The translations under genes and the position numbers were made by a program. A stretch of DNA of 64,000 nt from Aciduricibacillus chroicocephali (GTDB lineage Bacteria; Bacillota; Bacilli; Bacillales; Amphibacillaceae), in the NCBI RefSeq assembly GCF_030762805.1, contig NZ_CP129113.1, forward strand, positions 2,618,001 through 2,682,000, read 5' to 3'. Below the pieces are notes generated by a model that ran no database searches, was not told where the DNA came from, and saw nothing but the letters and a program-made list of their open reading frames with translations. How positions within the stretch are numbered: the first letter of the stretch is position 1; the number at the start of each line of letters is the position of its first letter. Below are positions 62,577 to 64,000 of the stretch, piece after piece.

Positions 62577-63683
62577 ATGAAGCGGGTGATTGGCAAGGGT
62601 GAATTTGCTGTTCTGGAGCGTGAGTTCATATTCTTGGAAAAGCATGGTGAGCTTGAGCAAGGTAAAGCGGAACAGCTGCTTGGGCTATACGAAGCGGGTC
62701 AGGGCCATGCTGTTGATGGGAGCTCGAGATTCCTCCGTATCATGCTCGCAATTGGAGCGGCACTTGTAGGTCTTGGCATACTTTCATTTATTGCAAGCAA
62801 CTGGGCCGGTCTTGATAAGCTGGCGAAATTCCTATTGCTTATATTTGGACTCATTGTATTTTATGCAGGTGGCTTTGGGCTGGAGAGACGCTATCCGAAG
62901 ACTGCACGCAGTCTGTACTATATCGGAGCGGCCATTTATGGTGCCGCTATCTTCCTGATCGGGCAAATGTTCCACTTGAGTGGGGGCGCACAGAACGCTT
63001 TCATTTTATGGGGTGCAGGACTGTTGCCGCTCGCAGTTTATTTACGGGACAAGTGGGTTGGAGTCTTTGCCGCTTTAACGTTCATATTAGGGGGCGAAAT
63101 CTTCTTCTGGTCCGCATCAGGTCTCGGATTACGCTACTTGCTCATTCTGTTAATCCCGTTGCTTCTTTGGGTCAATGACCGTTACTTGAATAAGTCAAAG
63201 GCAGTATTTGTACTTACAGGCCTTGCTGGCTTTTCATTCATTCATGATCTGCTGGCAGCTGTTCATGCGGACGCTTGGCTCCAGATGCTCGGATTGTTCG
63301 TGCTTGGTGTACTTCTTGTTCTGCTTCCGTTTCCGAATTACCGGACGGCCTCCAGCTGGGTCGGTTCTATCGTCTACGGAATTGCAGGCATAACGCTCAC
63401 CATTCCCTATGTCTGGGAAGATGGCTTAGTTAAGAGCGGATCAGGCAATATCCCTGCCGCTATCATGGCAATTGTACTCGCAGCATTACTAATTTATCTA
63501 TTGAGAAAGAACAACTTGCCGGCAATTATTGTCGTCTGCGGCTTCATATTCCGCTATTATGCCGATTTCACATTCGACTTCATGCCAAAATCGCTCTTCT
63601 TCATCATCGGCGGGCTAATTCTAATCGGATTCGGATTCTGGTTCGAACGTTCCCGCAAAGAGAGGGGTGGCCAACTTGAATAA
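62577..63683 (+). CDS. DUF2157 membrane protein
   Basis: A 368-residue protein. A soluble helical N-terminus (FIFLEKHGELEQGKAEQLLGL, the DUF2157 pattern) is followed by about ten membrane helices starting at FLRIMLAIGAALVGLGILSF. The function is unknown. The gene is nearly always paired with a GDYXXLXY protein gene, as here, where the two overlap by 8 bp. The ATG at 62577 is eight bases after AGGAGGTG; an in-frame GTG at 62568 lies within that site. Confidence 0.9.
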   Translation: MKRVIGKGEFAVLEREFIFLEKHGELEQGKAEQLLGLYEAGQGHAVDGSSRFLRIMLAIGAALVGLGILSFIASNWAGLDKLAKFLLLIFGLIVFYAGGFGLERRYPKTARSLYYIGAAIYGAAIFLIGQMFHLSGGAQNAFILWGAGLLPLAVYLRDKWVGVFAALTFILGGEIFFWSASGLGLRYLLILLIPLLLWVNDRYLNKSKAVFVLTGLAGFSFIHDLLAAVHADAWLQMLGLFVLGVLLVLLPFPNYRTASSWVGSIVYGIAGITLTIPYVWEDGLVKSGSGNIPAAIMAIVLAALLIYLLRKNNLPAIIVVCGFIFRYYADFTFDFMPKSLFFIIGGLILIGFGFWFERSRKERGGQLE

Positions 63684-64000
63684 CAAAAAACGTCTACTCG
63701 GCTTCTTCGCTGTCGTGGCAGTGCCAATATTAATTTTGCTGCTAATGACTGTGAAGCCGCTTCTCGCTCTTGGCACCGGTCAGGAGATCGCACTTAAAAC
63801 AAAACCTATCGACCCTCGTGATCTGCTTTATGGTGATTATGTGTATCTCTCGTATGAGATTGAAGACGTCTCTGAGGATAAACTCGATCGAGAGCTCATC
63901 AAGAAGGCTAAGAGTAATAATTACGGCAGTATTAAGATGTATGCCATCTTGAAGAAACAGGGCGATGTTTATACACTAGACCATATCACAGCGAAGAAAC
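63676..64000 (+). CDS. GDYXXLXY-domain protein (partial)
   Basis: A frame starting with TTG at 63676 (after GAGGGGTGG) and open to the window edge, 108 codons. An N-terminal membrane helix (LLGFFAVVAVPILILLLM) precedes an external domain with the defining GDYVYLSY motif. Such proteins partner DUF2157 membrane proteins; their function is unknown. The C-terminus is missing. Confidence 0.88.
   Translation, partial: MNNKKRLLGFFAVVAVPILILLLMTVKPLLALGTGQEIALKTKPIDPRDLLYGDYVYLSYEIEDVSEDKLDRELIKKAKSNNYGSIKMYAILKKQGDVYTLDHITAKK

Overview
The window is chromosomal DNA of a low-GC, Gram-positive bacterium. It is most likely a member of the Bacillaceae. Pointers are strong GGAGG-type ribosome binding sites with frequent TTG starts, many hairpin-plus-T-run terminators, and typical family genes: csaA, a YdhK-type lipoprotein, the YxiN-type helicase dbpA, HxlR and YesM/YesN regulators, rlmH, and a GDYXXLXY/DUF2157 pair. 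No rRNA, tRNA or CRISPR array was found.

Layout. 1-6.4 kb: a cut-off nucleotidyltransferase, a quinone-oxidoreductase-like enzyme, a YdhK lipoprotein, a Gly/Pro-repeat protein and a large secreted M60-type peptidase. 6.6-10.3 kb: a gamma-glutamyl hydrolase, a TauE/SafE exporter, csaA with an EamA transporter, and an AraC regulator. 10.7-15.6 kb: a glutathione block made of an HxlR regulator divergent from glutathione-dependent formaldehyde dehydrogenase and S-formylglutathione hydrolase, followed by the bifunctional glutathione synthase gshF. 15.6-18.4 kb: membrane proteins and two small genes, preceded on the minus strand by a clear class I cyclic-di-GMP riboswitch with its own terminator. 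18.7-25.3 kb: an MFS efflux pump/TetR pair, a nitroreductase and monooxygenase/TetR pair, a GAF-STAS protein and a Staygreen-family protein. 25.5-30.4 kb: ccdA, a TlpA-like thioredoxin lipoprotein and msrAB, then a YesN/YesM two-component system, which is an extracytoplasmic methionine-sulfoxide repair unit. 30.6-36 kb: a chemotaxis receptor, an arylsulfotransferase-like protein with an attenuator-like leader, and dbpA. 36.4-43.4 kb: an AT-rich stretch with a GAF-GAF-PAS-GGDEF-EAL protein, a ThDP enzyme, an unknown gene, a structured non-coding element and a serine hydrolase.

43.5-58.5 kb is the most interesting region. It is a defence island flanked by two near-identical 21-bp direct repeats, one of which is the 3' end of rlmH. 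This is the architecture and site of staphylococcal SCC cassettes, but no ccr recombinase gene is present. The cargo is an IS1182-type remnant, a frameshifted membrane gene, a 742-aa methylase-like protein with degenerate catalytic motifs, a YgjP-type metallopeptidase, a complete type I restriction system (hsdM-hsdS-hsdR), a small phage/plasmid-like module ending in a RadC protein, and a DUF262-DUF1524 (GmrSD-like) restriction protein.

58.5-64 kb returns to core chromosome: rlmH, a YfcC-family transporter with an M20 amidohydrolase, an unknown gene, a DUF2157 protein and a GDYXXLXY protein cut by the window edge.

Two functional links stand out. The c-di-GMP riboswitch and a c-di-GMP-metabolising enzyme sit in the same window. 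gshF lies directly beside the glutathione-dependent formaldehyde enzymes that need its product.
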